The notes below the pieces were generated by a model. That model was not told where the DNA came from. It saw only the letters and a program-made list of their open reading frames with translations, and made no database searches. From Bryum argenteum (Eukaryota > Streptophyta > Bryopsida > Bryales > Bryaceae), in the NCBI GenBank assembly GCA_037043015.1, contig CM073329.1, positions 15,702,648-15,766,647 of the forward strand: a stretch of DNA of 64,000 nucleotides, written 5' to 3'. This document shows positions 1 to 11,892 of the stretch, one piece after another. A program made the translations under genes and the position numbers. Each line of letters starts with the position of its first letter. Position 1 is the first letter of the stretch.

Positions 1-2670
1 ACACGCCTCTAGCTTGTCAAATTGACCTGGTATCACTGGCCAGTTGTATTCGATGGAGTCGATGGTGGCCTCCCTTGGCCATTTGTTCCTCCTCGCGTTC
101 ATCACGCAGAAGTGTGCGTTGGTAGAAACTGCTGGTGGAGGATCTATAGTCCAATCGACCAGGGCTCCAAATCGCCCCATTTCTTTGTATACCAAGTCCC
201 AGGCGCGCTTTTCTACTCTCGAGAGCCCATAATCCTCCAGCAACCATTCAATGGCCTTCCAGGATGGCACTGGTTGCTCCGATGGTTTGTCAAATAGACT
301 CTCGTAATTTCCAAGGTATCGCTTCTTCAACTCAGAGCCTGTCACCATGGATCGTAGACTCACCCACTTCGGTGGCCTGAATGTTGCTGGCGGTGTTGTC
401 AATTTGACCTGGCTCGGCAGGGGTGCTATGTCCAATCGACCCTCTCCGAGTCCCTTTAGCGACGCCTGAATCTCACTATAAATGGTGGCCATAGCATACA
501 CATATGTCCCAGCCGAAAATTCTCCACGCAGTGCTACCGCTTCTCGTTCCAGTACCAGAGCTATTTTCCTCTGGATCTCTACTCGATCGTTGAGTTGACC
601 CTTCATCATACAGAGTATGGCCTGCCATCCCTCAAAACCTCCCATGCCATGGATCTGTGTGAGCCTTTGCAGCTCATCTGTGCTATCTCCAACTCGCACC
701 AATCGGACCTCCTCAGGTGTCTTGTCGAGTCGACGCTTAACTTGTTGCTGCTCCTCGAGTGCTAAGTAATATGCCAGCACTCTTGCTCCCAAGTGCCCAA
801 TTGGTATAAGGAACTGCCTCGGCTCCGTCAGCTCCAAGTCTTGTCTTGCCAGCATCTCACACAACAAATTCTGTTGGTTCGAAAATCGACTTGCCCTATT
901 CCAGATTCGAAGGAAAGCCTCTCCGTCTATTTGACTTCGGATCTGCAGATTGTACATAGACAAGAGGATTGAATGTTGGAGCTCGTAAGCTCGGAACAGA
1001 GAGAAGCTCGGTGGTGCTCTAGCTTCTTGCTCCCACATTGCCGTGACGAGCTGGTCCAATCGACTCATTAGAATAGTCACCTCGGCACTTAGGTGGTTAT
1101 TCTCCTCCCTTAGCTTGTCCGCTTCGCCTTCCATGTCTCCACCTCCTCGTTCGCTTTGTGTTGCTCTGTCATCCGCCATGGTGGAAATATCATGTGGCAG
1201 GGTGGTTTGAGTCGACTCGACCACATAATTGAGTTGTTTCTTTAAACTGATACATTCCTGTTTCGAGCAAGCTAAATCCCGGGCCAAGATGACGTTATCA
1301 TCCTCCTTCTCCTTCAGCTGGACCTGTAAAAGGCCAACAACTGGTCCACTTGACGGCCCTGACTCATCGGTCATGGTGGACTGCTCCCTTCTTGTTCCAT
1401 TGTCGACTTGACCTTGTTTCTCGGCCGTTTCTGCGGCTGCTTGGATGAGTTGATCATTCAATGATGTCAATTCGACCTTCTCCACCAGAGCCTGTTCAAG
1501 TTCCGCTTTTCTCCTGGCTGCATTTCCTTTCCATACATTGACATCGCCCTCCAACTTCTTGATTTGTAGCTTCATCTGGATCTCTCTTCCCAATACTTCT
1601 TGGAGCTCTTGCATCACCCTTCTTTCTTTGGCTCTGGCCTGCTTCAGCTCGCATACCAGTTGTTGCTTGGTCAAATTGTCCGGAATCTGAAGTTGAACTG
1701 GTGCGGCAGACAGGGATAAGGCTAATGCATTGGCGAATCCTCGAGCAGTTTGCGGTTCTCTCATTACTTCCTCGGAGACGTCCTCTTCTTGCTCTTCTGC
1801 ATCTCGCACCCGCTTTCCTCGTCTAATAGACTCGGTCTGACTCAGAGGTGTAACAGTTGTTGGTGCGGCCACTTGACTTCGTCTAATTGACCCAGATGGA
1901 GCGCTTGTCGTCGCGGTGGTACTCGCTGGTACTGGTGTTGCTGGGTCTACTCGACCGCTCCTCCTTTCAGCGTCAATCTGCCTCACAGTTGGAGTCGGAC
2001 TCATACATAGTTGGCACACCTCCGAGATATATACTCCACTGAACAGGATCAAAGGATTTCTCGTCCGCTTCCGATTCAACTCGACCCTTGTCTGGTTCCA
2101 GATGATGCGACCCCAGTTCAGCTCCTTGCCTTCCCACGCCATGATGGCCGCTGACAAACCATGCTCTTCAATCACCTCTACTCCGTTCAGCGCCATGAGA
2201 ATCTTCTGGTTCATGTAGTGGAGCCACTCCTTCCAGAAACCTTTTGCTTTTGAGATCACATAATTCGCACCACCTTTCGGATTCTTCCCGAAAATTTCAG
2301 CTACCTTCTTGTTAGTCAACTTGTTGACTCCTCCCAATGTGAGTCCTGTCCCTTGCAGCCCGAGCTTCTCAGCAACTACCTCTGGTGTGAATCGAACATT
2401 TTTCCCTCGCACCGTGACTTCTTCTGAAGCTCCATAGTACGAATTTTTGATGAATTCGCTCACCAGCTGCGGATCCATCTCTGGAAGTGTCTCATGAAGA
2501 AAGTTCCATAGCCCTGCATCGATCAGATTCTCCTTGTTCGATTCGATGTAGACCCAGCCTTCTGGTGAAAAGGAGAAGGTCGGTGCCTCCTCAATTTTTA
2601 ATACAGGTGCGATGCTGCCCTGTCCTCCCGCTTCTCCTGTTTGTAGTCGATTAGACACAGGAGCAAACAT
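1..2670 (-). CDS. ORF3 of the OTA element: long coiled-coil protein, open to the left edge (at least 890 aa)
   Basis: One frame stays open from an ATG at 2670 to base 1 with no stop, so the true protein is longer than the 890 codons seen. Residues about 1-230 are a compact region with LNWGRIIW and MNQKILMALNG motifs; these resemble the domain annotated in plants as a putative plant transposon protein domain (inference from pattern only). Residues about 230-290 are Ser/Thr/Pro-rich. A long Glu/Lys/Gln-rich coiled coil runs from about 330 to 530, followed by a mostly helical C-terminal region. It lies downstream of pol, the position of the extra ORF in Athila/Tat elements. It has no recognisable envelope signal peptide or membrane anchor. 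The DNA of this frame is itself dense in the GTCNANTNGAC palindrome, in at least two codon phases. Function unknown; a DNA-binding or anti-silencing role is only a hypothesis. Confidence 0.75.
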   Translation of the reverse strand, partial: MFAPVSNRLQTGEAGGQGSIAPVLKIEEAPTFSFSPEGWVYIESNKENLIDAGLWNFLHETLPEMDPQLVSEFIKNSYYGASEEVTVRGKNVRFTPEVVAEKLGLQGTGLTLGGVNKLTNKKVAEIFGKNPKGGANYVISKAKGFWKEWLHYMNQKILMALNGVEVIEEHGLSAAIMAWEGKELNWGRIIWNQTRVELNRKRTRNPLILFSGVYISEVCQLCMSPTPTVRQIDAERRSGRVDPATPVPASTTATTSAPSGSIRRSQVAAPTTVTPLSQTESIRRGKRVRDAEEQEEDVSEEVMREPQTARGFANALALSLSAAPVQLQIPDNLTKQQLVCELKQARAKERRVMQELQEVLGREIQMKLQIKKLEGDVNVWKGNAARRKAELEQALVEKVELTSLNDQLIQAAAETAEKQGQVDNGTRREQSTMTDESGPSSGPVVGLLQVQLKEKEDDNVILARDLACSKQECISLKKQLNYVVESTQTTLPHDISTMADDRATQSERGGGDMEGEADKLREENNHLSAEVTILMSRLDQLVTAMWEQEARAPPSFSLFRAYELQHSILLSMYNLQIRSQIDGEAFLRIWNRASRFSNQQNLLCEMLARQDLELTEPRQFLIPIGHLGARVLAYYLALEEQQQVKRRLDKTPEEVRLVRVGDSTDELQRLTQIHGMGGFEGWQAILCMMKGQLNDRVEIQRKIALVLEREAVALRGEFSAGTYVYAMATIYSEIQASLKGLGEGRLDIAPLPSQVKLTTPPATFRPPKWVSLRSMVTGSELKKRYLGNYESLFDKPSEQPVPSWKAIEWLLEDYGLSRVEKRAWDLVYKEMGRFGALVDWTIDPPPAVSTNAHFCVMNARRNKWPREATIDSIEYNWPVIPGQFDKLEAC

Positions 2671-4582
2671 TTTGTTAGGTGGTTTGTCTACTTGACAAGT
2701 GCTCATCCTTATCCGTGTCAATTTGACCTCCTTAATTCGATTTTATATCTTCTGTCAATTTGACACGATTTTTAGCATCTTTATCCATTTCGATTGCCTA
2801 TTAGATTCGTTTTCGAACATTCCTCATTCAACAGTATGTGAATTAGACTCATACAATACACACATTGCTTGTCAACTGGACTTCAGCCTAATTGGATCAT
2901 GTCGTTCGACATCCTACACATGGTCAATTGGTCTTTTACAACAGCTCATTCATTCAAACTTTCATTGTCAATTAGACTTTGAGATTGGTGTATTCTTTCC
3001 TTACTTACCTGTGGTATTATTTTCCTGTTTTACAGCTACTCTCGACATTGTGAAAATTCAGAAGTGTTACTTGAAAATTTGAAAGAAAAACAACTGCCAA
3101 TCCATTGCACAAAAGTTAGTTAGGCATGTATATTACTCAATTACTTAGGTCAAATGGACTCCTCCTTGTCAATTCCACGTTCATGCATTTTATTTGTCAA
3201 TTTGACACTCATCAGCATACAACAGCCTCGGTTCTTTGATTTCTTTTGTCCATTTGACCTCTTATTTTACAATAATCAACACAACATGTAGACCTTTTCT
3301 GTCCATTTGACACCAATTCATGATCTCACATGCATTATCCTCTAATTAGGTCCATTTGACAGTTTCTTCTTACTTACACCTTCGACCTTCCTATTACAGC
3401 ACAGTCCATTTGACGTTCACACCGAACACAATTTTTTCACCGTATAACACACTGTTTATTTGACCTAATTCCTTCGCTCTTCGTTCTTTACAATTTCATT
3501 CAGAGTCTACTCGACTTCCAAAACTTTGCTTCTCGCATCAAGACATCAGCTTTCTTTCTGGAAAACTTACCTTCTATGTCACGCCACTCACATGCAGCGA
3601 GCAAACCTTGTTCTCCTCGCCCTGGTCGACTTGACTCCCTGCTCCAGTCGACTCGACCTCCTGTTCGTTTTGCGAGTACTCCCACTCAGCGGCAGCGCGT
3701 GTCCACTTGACACTTAGCAGGCCGCGCGAGTCAACACAAACAACAACACGAAACACACAAAGGAGCAAAAACACGAAGGAGTGGAAGGAGCGGAAGACTC
3801 AAACTGAATGCGCAGTGAGGGCGGGAGACTCAAGAAGGAGGTAGTTTTATCAAGGTCATGAAATCATGATCATTTGGTGGCGGCGCATGACGCCGTAACT
3901 GCCAGTCTATTCGACCCCACTAACCCCAGTTAGTCAATTTGACCGGCCACCAGTATACTTATCATGATTACTTTGTTGATTTGACCATTTGTATTTTTAT
4001 TATTATTTTTAATCATTTGTGTTAAGTCTATTTGACAATATCCTTTTGTTTAATGATTAAGTCTTTGTAGACAAAATCTAGAGTTTTTATTTTCTAACTT
4101 ACTTTGTTAGTCAAGGTTTAATATTCTAATATTTTAGAATGTTTGAAATATTCACAAAATTTAGATAATTAAGACTTAAAAGTAGTGGGTATCCCTAATC
4201 CTTTTCTTAGTTAGGACTATTTGGTGTCTAAAATTGGAAGATCTTTCTTGTTTTTTACGTTTCCTTGGTTTATTACTTATTTATTGCCCACTCTCTTTAT
4301 AAGTCTAAACTCTAAATTTGTCCTTATAAGAGATTATGCGACTTCTTCTAGTTAATCCCATAATTACATCTATTTTCCTTGGGGTTAAAACTTTCTTTGT
4401 ACTATAAAGTTCATCATGGCTTGACTTCTATTTACTTCAAATCACTTCAGAAACACTTTATAATTACTTTTATAAAGAAGGTTCTAACATAATGATTCCA
4501 CTTGCTCTAACTTTTCTTGCTATCCGATTGACTTTGCTATAATTAATGCATCATTGATTACTTTACTTATACGTCTATTTGA
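16..4582. repeat. Dispersed 11-bp palindrome GTCNANTNGAC, about 33 copies
   Basis: Exact matches occur for example at 16-26, 398-408, 2717-2727, 2754-2764, 3196-3206, 3248-3258 and 3301-3311, with many more between. The eight fixed bases (GTC.A.T.GAC) are symmetric; positions 4, 6 and 8 vary freely. By eye there are about 33 copies in 4.6 kb, where chance predicts well under one. The same motif recurs seven times in the 5' LTR (12,094-12,935). It is nearly missing from the 7 kb of gag-pol and leader between. Each half-site contains the W-box core TTGAC in many copies. Confidence 0.9.
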
Positions 4583-4670
4583 CTAAAATTTAAAGAGTTT
4601 AATTTAAGATATTTTAATGTTTGGGGTTAAGTAACTTAGATTTTTCATAATTTTAAATTTGTTATTTATT
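2671..4670 (-). other. Noncoding spacer between pol and ORF3 of the OTA element
   Basis: About 2 kb with no convincing reading frame on either strand. The right half (about 4.0-4.67 kb) is very AT-rich; the left half is packed with the GTCNANTNGAC palindrome, at some places every 50 bp. It probably includes the transcription or splicing signals for ORF3, but I cannot point to one. Confidence 0.6.
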
Positions 4671-4684
4671 AGCCCCCCTCTTTA
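4671..4684 (-). other. Polypurine-like tract just after pol
   Basis: On the minus strand the bases following the pol coding region read AAAGAGGGGGGCT. This has the look of a polypurine tract. The sequence beyond it does not match the start of the 5' LTR, so it is more likely an internal tract than the boundary of the 3' LTR. Confidence 0.35.
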
Positions 4685-4699
4685 AAATATAACTTGTCC

Positions 4700-7600
4700 T
4701 CAAGTTATATATAGTTTTAGACGATGACCATTATAACGCGTTTGATGAACGTTTCCCGCAAAGTCCTGAATTTCAACTGAACCATTTGGATAGCTTTTTA
4801 AGACTCTATATGGGCCAAACCATCTCATTTTAAATTTTCCCGGAAATTTTTGGAATCTACTATCATAAAGTAAAACCAAATCATTTTCTTTTAATTCCTT
4901 TGTCCCAAGTTTACTATCATAGTACGATTTTCTATGTTTTTGTATGGCTAGCATATTTAAATATGCTTGAGCCCTTGATTCATCCAATTTTTCTAACATT
5001 ATATATCTTTGCTTTAAAGAATCCTGGTCTCCTAGTCTTTCTTCTATGGCAATTCTTAAGGACGGCAATTCTAATTCAATAGGGAGTATGGCTTCTTGAC
5101 CATAAACCAAATTGAACGGTGTGTCCTTAAGAGTAACTTTATAGGCAGTCCTATAAGCCCAAAGTGTGTCTAATACACGACTATCCCAGTCCGTAGTTGA
5201 CCCTTGTACAGTTTTTGTGATAATCTTACACAAAATGCCGTTAGTTTTCTCGGTTTGTCCATTAGTCTGGGGGTGATAAGGTGTAGATGGTCTATGTTTT
5301 ATAAGATATTTTGTAGTCAACTCTTCTATGGTTTTATTCATGAAATGTGTACCTCTATCACTCACCAATTCCTTTGGACAACCAAAGCGAGTTATTATAT
5401 TTTCATACAAGAATTTGGCTACGGTTTCTGCATCATCCTTTTTAGTGGGGATGGCCTCTGCCCATTTTGTGACATATTCCGTAGCTACAAGAATATATCG
5501 TTTTTGGCCATAACGGCTAGGGGGTTTAATTGGGCCTACAAAGTCTATACCCCACTTCTCAAAAGGTACTTGGGCTAGAATTGGGTTTAAGGGCATGGCT
5601 TTGGTTGGTGTTGGTTTGCCTACTCTTTGACACGCATCACATTTTCGAGCATGAATTGCGGCATCTTAGAACAAGGTGGGCCACCAATACCCGGCCCTTA
5701 AGACTTTTTGTGCAGTTACCATTCCTGCGAAATGGCCCCCACAAGCGTCATCATGACACGCTTTTAAGACTAATGGTACCTCACTAGGATTCACACATCT
5801 TCTTAAGATTCCGTCTTTGCCTTGATTATACAGAACCTTAGCAATTATTGTATAAGGTTGAGCTTTATAAGCTAAATTTTGCTTTTGCTTTTCGTTATAG
5901 TCTAAAGGAAAAGTGTTAGTGGTCAAATAATGAATAACATCGGCATATTCCAATGGAATAATGTCAACGTTAAAAATATGCGCATCGGGAAAGCTATCAT
6001 CTATAGGCTCGGGATTTACTTCTTTACTTATTCTAGACAAAAAATCCGCATTACCATGTTGTCTTCCCGGTCTAACATTAATTGTAAAATCAAATTCTTG
6101 TAATAGCAATACCCAACGTGCTATTCTCCCACTAAGTTGAGGTTTATTAATCATATACTTAAGAGCATCATGATCAACATAAAAATTAAATTTATATCCC
6201 AATAAATAATGTCTATACTTTTGAACCGAGTAAACCATCCCTAAGCCCTCTCGTTCAGTCACAGAATAATTCCTTTCAGCCGCACTCAATTGCCTGCTAG
6301 CAAAATAAATTGGTCTATCACGACCCTTATCATCTTTTTGACTTAGCACACTACCAATGGCTACATTTGAGGCATCCACATAGACTTCAAATATTTTATT
6401 CCAATCAGGGGGAATTAGTACGGGGGCTGTAGTAAGCCTTTTCTTAAGTTTATTAAAGGCCTTAGTGCACTCCTCCGTCCAGACTCCCGGCATTTCTGTT
6501 TGTTTGGTTAAATGAGTCAACGGGTGTGCGATTTGAGCAAAGAAATAAATATGGCGGCGGTAGTAGCCCGTACCTCCCAAAAATGACTTAACATCGGTAA
6601 TATTTTTTGGAATTTCAATTGCTAATATTGCCTTAACCTTATACGGGTCTCTGACAATACCATCTTTAGACACTATATGTCCTACAAGACGTCCATAAGG
6701 TACTATAAATTCGGATTTAGCCGCGTTTATAGAAATGCCATATTCTTGGCATTGCTCAAAACATTTTCTTAAACACTCCCCATGTTCTTCCTTTGTGCTA
6801 AAAACACAAAAATCATCCAGAAATATTTCAATAAATTTTCGCATATATTTTTGAAATGCTATAGTCATAACCCGTTGGAATGTAGCAGGGGCATTGCACA
6901 AACCAAATGGCATGACGTTATAGGCAAATGTGCCCCAATCAGTTGTAAAAGTTGTTAAAGGTCTATTTTCTGGGGCAATTTGAACCTGATTATACCCAGA
7001 AAATCCATCTAAAAAAGAGTAACATTCATGCCCAGCTACTGCATCTAATATTGCATCTGTAAAAGGTAAGGGAAAATAATCTTTCCGAGTTACACTGTTT
7101 AACTTTCTAAAATCCTGACATATCCTTAATTTCCCATTCTTTTTTGGTACAACGACGATGGGAGAAACCCATTCGCTATATGGTACAGAATAAATAAACC
7201 CACATTCTAATAATTTGTCAATTTCTTCCTTAACTAGTAATGAATATTTGGGGTTCATCCTGTATTGTTTTTGACGTACAGGTTTAGTGTCAGGTTCTAG
7301 GATTATGCGGTGTTGACAAACACGTGCAGGGATCCCTTTCAAGTCCTTATATGTCCATGCAAATGCAGTTTGATACTTTTTGAAAAATTTAAACCATTGA
7401 TCCCTTTCTTTTGGGCTTAAGTTTTCATAAATCCTTATGGTTTTTGAATTTTCGGGTGTTCCAAGTTCCATGTCAATACAAATACTTTTGGGTGATTTTA
7501 AATTTTTTAACACACTATGAGACATATTGTCTAATAATTCCTCTGAATCGGTTAAGTAAGGGGGTTCCTCCTCAGATTCCTCCTCAACCTTAACCGTATA

Positions 7601-10600
7601 AACCGGAGAATTCTGCCATGCTAATATAGCTGCATCTGAATCCTCCCCGTTTAAAGGGTTGTAATATTCTCCCGGTCTTAAGGTTTTAACTATGGTTTCC
7701 TCTTTACCCACTTGATTTGTGGTTTCATCTTCTTCTATGCTACCCGTAGTGTACTCAGAGTTTTCCTCTTGAGTTTCCCCGTGGTATTTGGATGGGTACA
7801 TAGGTATTGTAATTTTGTCTTTTCCCCTGCCTAAGGTTATTGTGCCTTTACCCCAATCATCCCTAGCTTTTGCTAAATACAACCAAGGTCGGCCCAAAAG
7901 TACCGGATAGGCGGCGATAGGTTCACTAATTTTAAAGACTATATAGTCAATTCTATAGTTCAACCCTCCTATCATTGTAAGAATTTGTTTAAGCACTCCC
8001 AAGGGTTTAACCCTTCGTTGGTCGGCCATTCTTAAAATTATAGGAGTGGTAGTCATGGTTTGTAAGCCTAACTCCTCCATAGTATCTAGATTCATTAAAT
8101 TTACACTAGACCCACCGTCAATTTGAGTATTTTCAATCAAAGTCCCATCTATAAAAATGTCTATGGTTGGTGCACCAGGATCTATAGAAATATCATGTAC
8201 CTCGACTATTTTTGGACGTTTCTTAACCAACGAGGAGCTAAGTTCGCTCCTACATTGGGGGGAAACGGCCAATAATTGCCTTAAGGATATTTGAGGTTGA
8301 ATACTATCCATATTTGTAAGGATGTTATAAGGGTTCATTCCTACCATAAGATTCATGATTCTATTATGTTTTCTCTTTTTTGTGGTAGGGAGAATTTCTC
8401 TTATAGTTTTCTTAATTATTTTCCTAGGTGGTTTGTAGAATGATGGTTGTGTTAAGGGAGCCATTTGCTCTTGATTTAACACTTTCAATGGATCTTCCTT
8501 AGGCAAATTTTCATTTATATTAGACTTGTCTAAATTGACATCTCGAGGTGTTTCTATAATAGGTGGTACATGTGTATTGTTAAGTTCATCTACGGTTTTG
8601 GGTGTAGTATTTGGTACCAAGGGTTCATTAATGATTTGATTGCCTTTTAATTCCGTCCATTCTTTAGGGGTAGATAATTGTCTCTTAACCGGTTTTCTAT
8701 AATCGGTTATCGAACTACTTTCTTGATTGGATTCAAGATTAATTCCTCTCTCCCGTGCTTTGGACCTAGTGACTACTTGACAATCCTTATCATCAAAGAA
8801 ATTGGTTGTCCTTAAAACACAATTGACCTCTTGAATTTTTTCAGGGTTTGAGAATTGCACTTGTTTAACCGGTTCCGGTGCTCGACAATCCTCAGCCAAA
8901 TGGCCAGGTTTCTTACATCGTCTACAAAACAAATCGTATCCTGTTTCTTTCTTAGGTGCAGGACAATCTCTTGCAAAATGTCCTAGTTGCCCACAATTGT
9001 AACACTCCAAAGTTCTACCTCTATTGTTCATCCCTGGCTTCCGAGGGTTAATGTTGGATGATGGTCCATTCCAACTGGTAGAGGCGTTATTCCACCTTGT
9101 CCCACCGTCTCCCGGTTTATAAGGGAGTCCGTTGTTAGGACGGGTGAACGGACGTTTTGAGGTAACATTGTAAGGAGGTTTGATATTATTGGTTTGGGGG
9201 TTTCTATTGTTATTATTTTGCATCTCACTTATTGCGGCTACAGCCTTTCCCAAATTCCAACACCTCTCAGTTGAGTGGTTACCACCACATAATTGACATT
9301 TAATGTCAAAACTAATATTTCCTACGGTAGGTGAGGGACATTCATGGGCTAAATGCCCATGTCCTTTACAGTTAGTACACCACATATTAGTCCTTTGATT
9401 TGAAGACTTAGGACGTTTCTCTCTAGCTTGGGTGAACCTAATTGTAAGATCATTTAATTTCCTTTCTAATTTTGAAATAGGATCATTCATTATCGGATCC
9501 ATTGTTGGAGGTTTTATCGCCAAGGGTTTGGGATTATATATTGGAGGTGGAGCCTCTAATCTTAAGAGTTCCTCACCCCCCCTAGAATATATATCCTTTC
9601 CTTGTGGATCAACTCCATATAAATGACTTGGGTGATGTCTAGTTGGTGGGTACAAGGATGGGTCCTCAATTTGGACATAATCATGATTGACCCTAGCTTC
9701 CTCCCAAGTTTTAGCTAATGTATAAGCAGTTGCAACATCTCCAGGGTTCTGCTCCCTTAAATAAATTCGTAACGTTTCTGGGTATACACCTCCAATAAAG
9801 GTGCTTACCAAGAAATCATCTGGCATATGATGCCCTTGCCATCTCCTTAAGAGTGTGTTCATCCGCGTATAGTAAGAATCTATTCCCTCATTCATTCCCA
9901 TTTTAATGTTTCTTATCCTATCAATTAGACCAGGTACAAACGATCGAGGTCTAAATCTTCTTAGGAAATTATCACGTAATTCATCCCATGTGGCTGGGGC
10001 AGCAGGTAATTGGGAGTACCAATCACCGGCTATGTCAATTAGAGTACTCGGGAATGTAGTTAAATATAGGGGTTCTGGTAGTTGATTTGCCCTAGCTACT
10101 ATTAAAAATCTGTCTACATGTCTATCTGGATCTGTCCCAATTATTCCATGAAACAATGGATATGGAGCCACATTTAAGACTCTTTGCTGAGCCATTGTTA
10201 CTTGGCCTACCAATGGGTTTGTAAATAATGGGAGTGGATTATTTAAGCTACTTCCAGAACTTGAACTTGAAGATGACGTTCTTGAAGTATTGTTTCCACT
10301 CCTTAAAGAGGAATCAGTACTTAAAGTAGGAGAATGTCCTTGTTCGATTCCTCCAAAGCTATCTAAAACTGATTGAATAGTTAATATTGGGGTTTCAATA
10401 TCAACATCATCAGAGTCATGTAAGGATATTTGTCCACTTGAAATTTCTGTTTTAGGAGAACTCGTTTGTCCTATGTCATAAATTTCATTTAAATCTTTTG
10501 GTCTAGAAAACAAATATTCTGTCAAGTTTCCTTCTTGAGATCTTTCCCAATTTGGAGAAGCTTGACCGGATATTGGGTCTTCTAATCCTAATAAATTAGG

Positions 10601-10810
10601 TGTTGGACTATCTATAGACTCCAAGGAAACATTTACTTTTTGAGGTTTCTTATTAACACTACGTTGTTTGGTTTTGCTCAATTGCAATTGAGATTTTTTG
10701 TCCAATAATTCAATATTAGCTAATATCTTCTTAAGCTCTCTTGTAAAAGCACGATTGGTTCTCTCTTGAGTCTGTTGTTTAATCAATAACCCCTTTCCCT
10801 TGTCCGACAT
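4700..10810 (-). CDS. gag-pol region of the OTA element (fossil copy)
   Basis: Parts in transcription order: a capsid-type retrotransposon gag domain (about 9.7-10.2 kb); four CCHC-like zinc knuckles such as [14 protein letters not shown] (about 8.9-9.4 kb); an aspartic protease with [10 protein letters not shown] (about 8.1 kb); reverse transcriptase with the active-site variant FLDDF (about 6.8-7.3 kb); RNase H (about 6.0-6.4 kb); an HHCC zinc-binding motif and the integrase core with a C-terminal GPY-type module WFGPYRV (about 4.7-5.8 kb). There is no chromodomain. The copy is close to whole, with about one break. Unlike the flanking LTR, spacer and ORF3, this region is almost free of the GTCNANTNGAC palindrome, so the motif is not a general base-composition effect of the element. 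Confidence 0.9.
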
Positions 10811-10824
10811 TTATTAGTCATACC

Positions 10825-11571
10825 TTATCGCCTAAGGTAGAAAGACTCCAATTCTAATGTCTCGGGAATGTCTGGGAATGATTTTGGATAATTGTATTCC
10901 TTAATCAAGGTTTCTACAAAGAAATTATTTCTATTAATTCCCCTAAGTTCCTCTATATGTTGAACTAATAACTGTATTAATTCCTTACAATTTTTTGTGG
11001 TATTTACATATACTACCAATAATTTTTTCAAATAGATTAAAGGTTGGACTAATTCATTTGGAATATCCATTTATGGACATAATAATCCGTAATGAATAGC
11101 CAATGGTTTCCCTCTTTCGCTATTCAGAAAATCCGGTATTAAAACTTTACTTTTGAGATTTGGTACGCCGTATTTAAATACGTAGCGTCGGGATCTGTTT
11201 GGTGATGCTAAGCTGCCATTTCATGCACCGCATCCCTTTGGAATAAGACTTTGGGTAAGGTGTTTTATTCTACCATATTGGGCAAAAAAAAATTGAAGCT
11301 TTAAGGGTAGCAATAATTCTCCTTTGTCTATTATAAAAATATTATAATTTCTTCCTTCTTCCCAAATTTTACTCAAAATTATTCCCTTAACTTCTAAGGG
11401 TAATTTATCAAATAAAATTTGAAAGTCTTTGGATAGTTTTGGTAGGTTTCCTGTTAATTGAAATCCTTGACCAAAATACGTTCCTTTGTAAGCTCTAAAT
11501 AATGCGGAAAATAAATAAGGGCCTGTGTAAAATTGAGTAACCCTTTCTCTATTTACTTCCCAAGGAAACAT
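10825..11571 (-). other. Leader region with two small reading frames before gag
   Basis: Between the primer-binding site and gag are two short frames, 11,571-11,221 (116 aa) and 11,070-10,825 (81 aa). The first contains a compact hydrophobic and aromatic stretch; the second has a leucine-rich helix. Neither matches a family I know. They could be upstream ORFs, small accessory products or relics. They share the orientation of gag-pol. Confidence 0.35.
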
Positions 11572-11871
11572 GCTTCATTCATGAGTCCTTGAATTTTTTT
11601 CTAAACTTTTTAGAGTTCTTGGTTGAATTATCTTAAGTGTTATTTAATTAAATTGGTCTCTCTTAAGATAGTTCAAAATTTAAAGAAAAAACCATTGTTC
11701 TATCTTCACTCTTTCTAGGGCTTTTTAAGTTTTAATGTGTCTTAAAAACCCACAAGAATTTTGGCGCGATAGACTACAAATTCTTTGGTTTTTCTTTCTA
11801 TTCTAATTCTTGAGTTTAAGAAAAGATAAGAACTATTTTTCTTAACATCTTAGTCGCCGTTAGCCGAACCT

Positions 11872-11889
11872 TCCCCGGCAGCGGCGCCA
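11872..11889 (-). other. Primer-binding site of the OTA element
   Basis: The minus strand reads TGGCGCCGCTGCCGGGGA directly inside the LTR end. It is complementary to a tRNA 3' end finishing in GGCGCCA, the class of primer (often reported as tRNA-Asp) used by Athila/Tat elements. It fixes the inner boundary of the 5' LTR at 11,893. Confidence 0.85.
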
Positions 11890-11892
11890 AAA

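Noticed and set aside
1-4600. TTGAC-rich DNA as an ordinary WRKY W-box promoter
   Set aside because: The conserved unit is the full 11-bp palindrome spread over 4.6 kb, including coding DNA, not a promoter cluster.
4671-4684. Terminal polypurine tract marking the 3' LTR of the OTA element
   Set aside because: Sequence beyond it does not match the 5' LTR start, and an in-line ORF3 follows.
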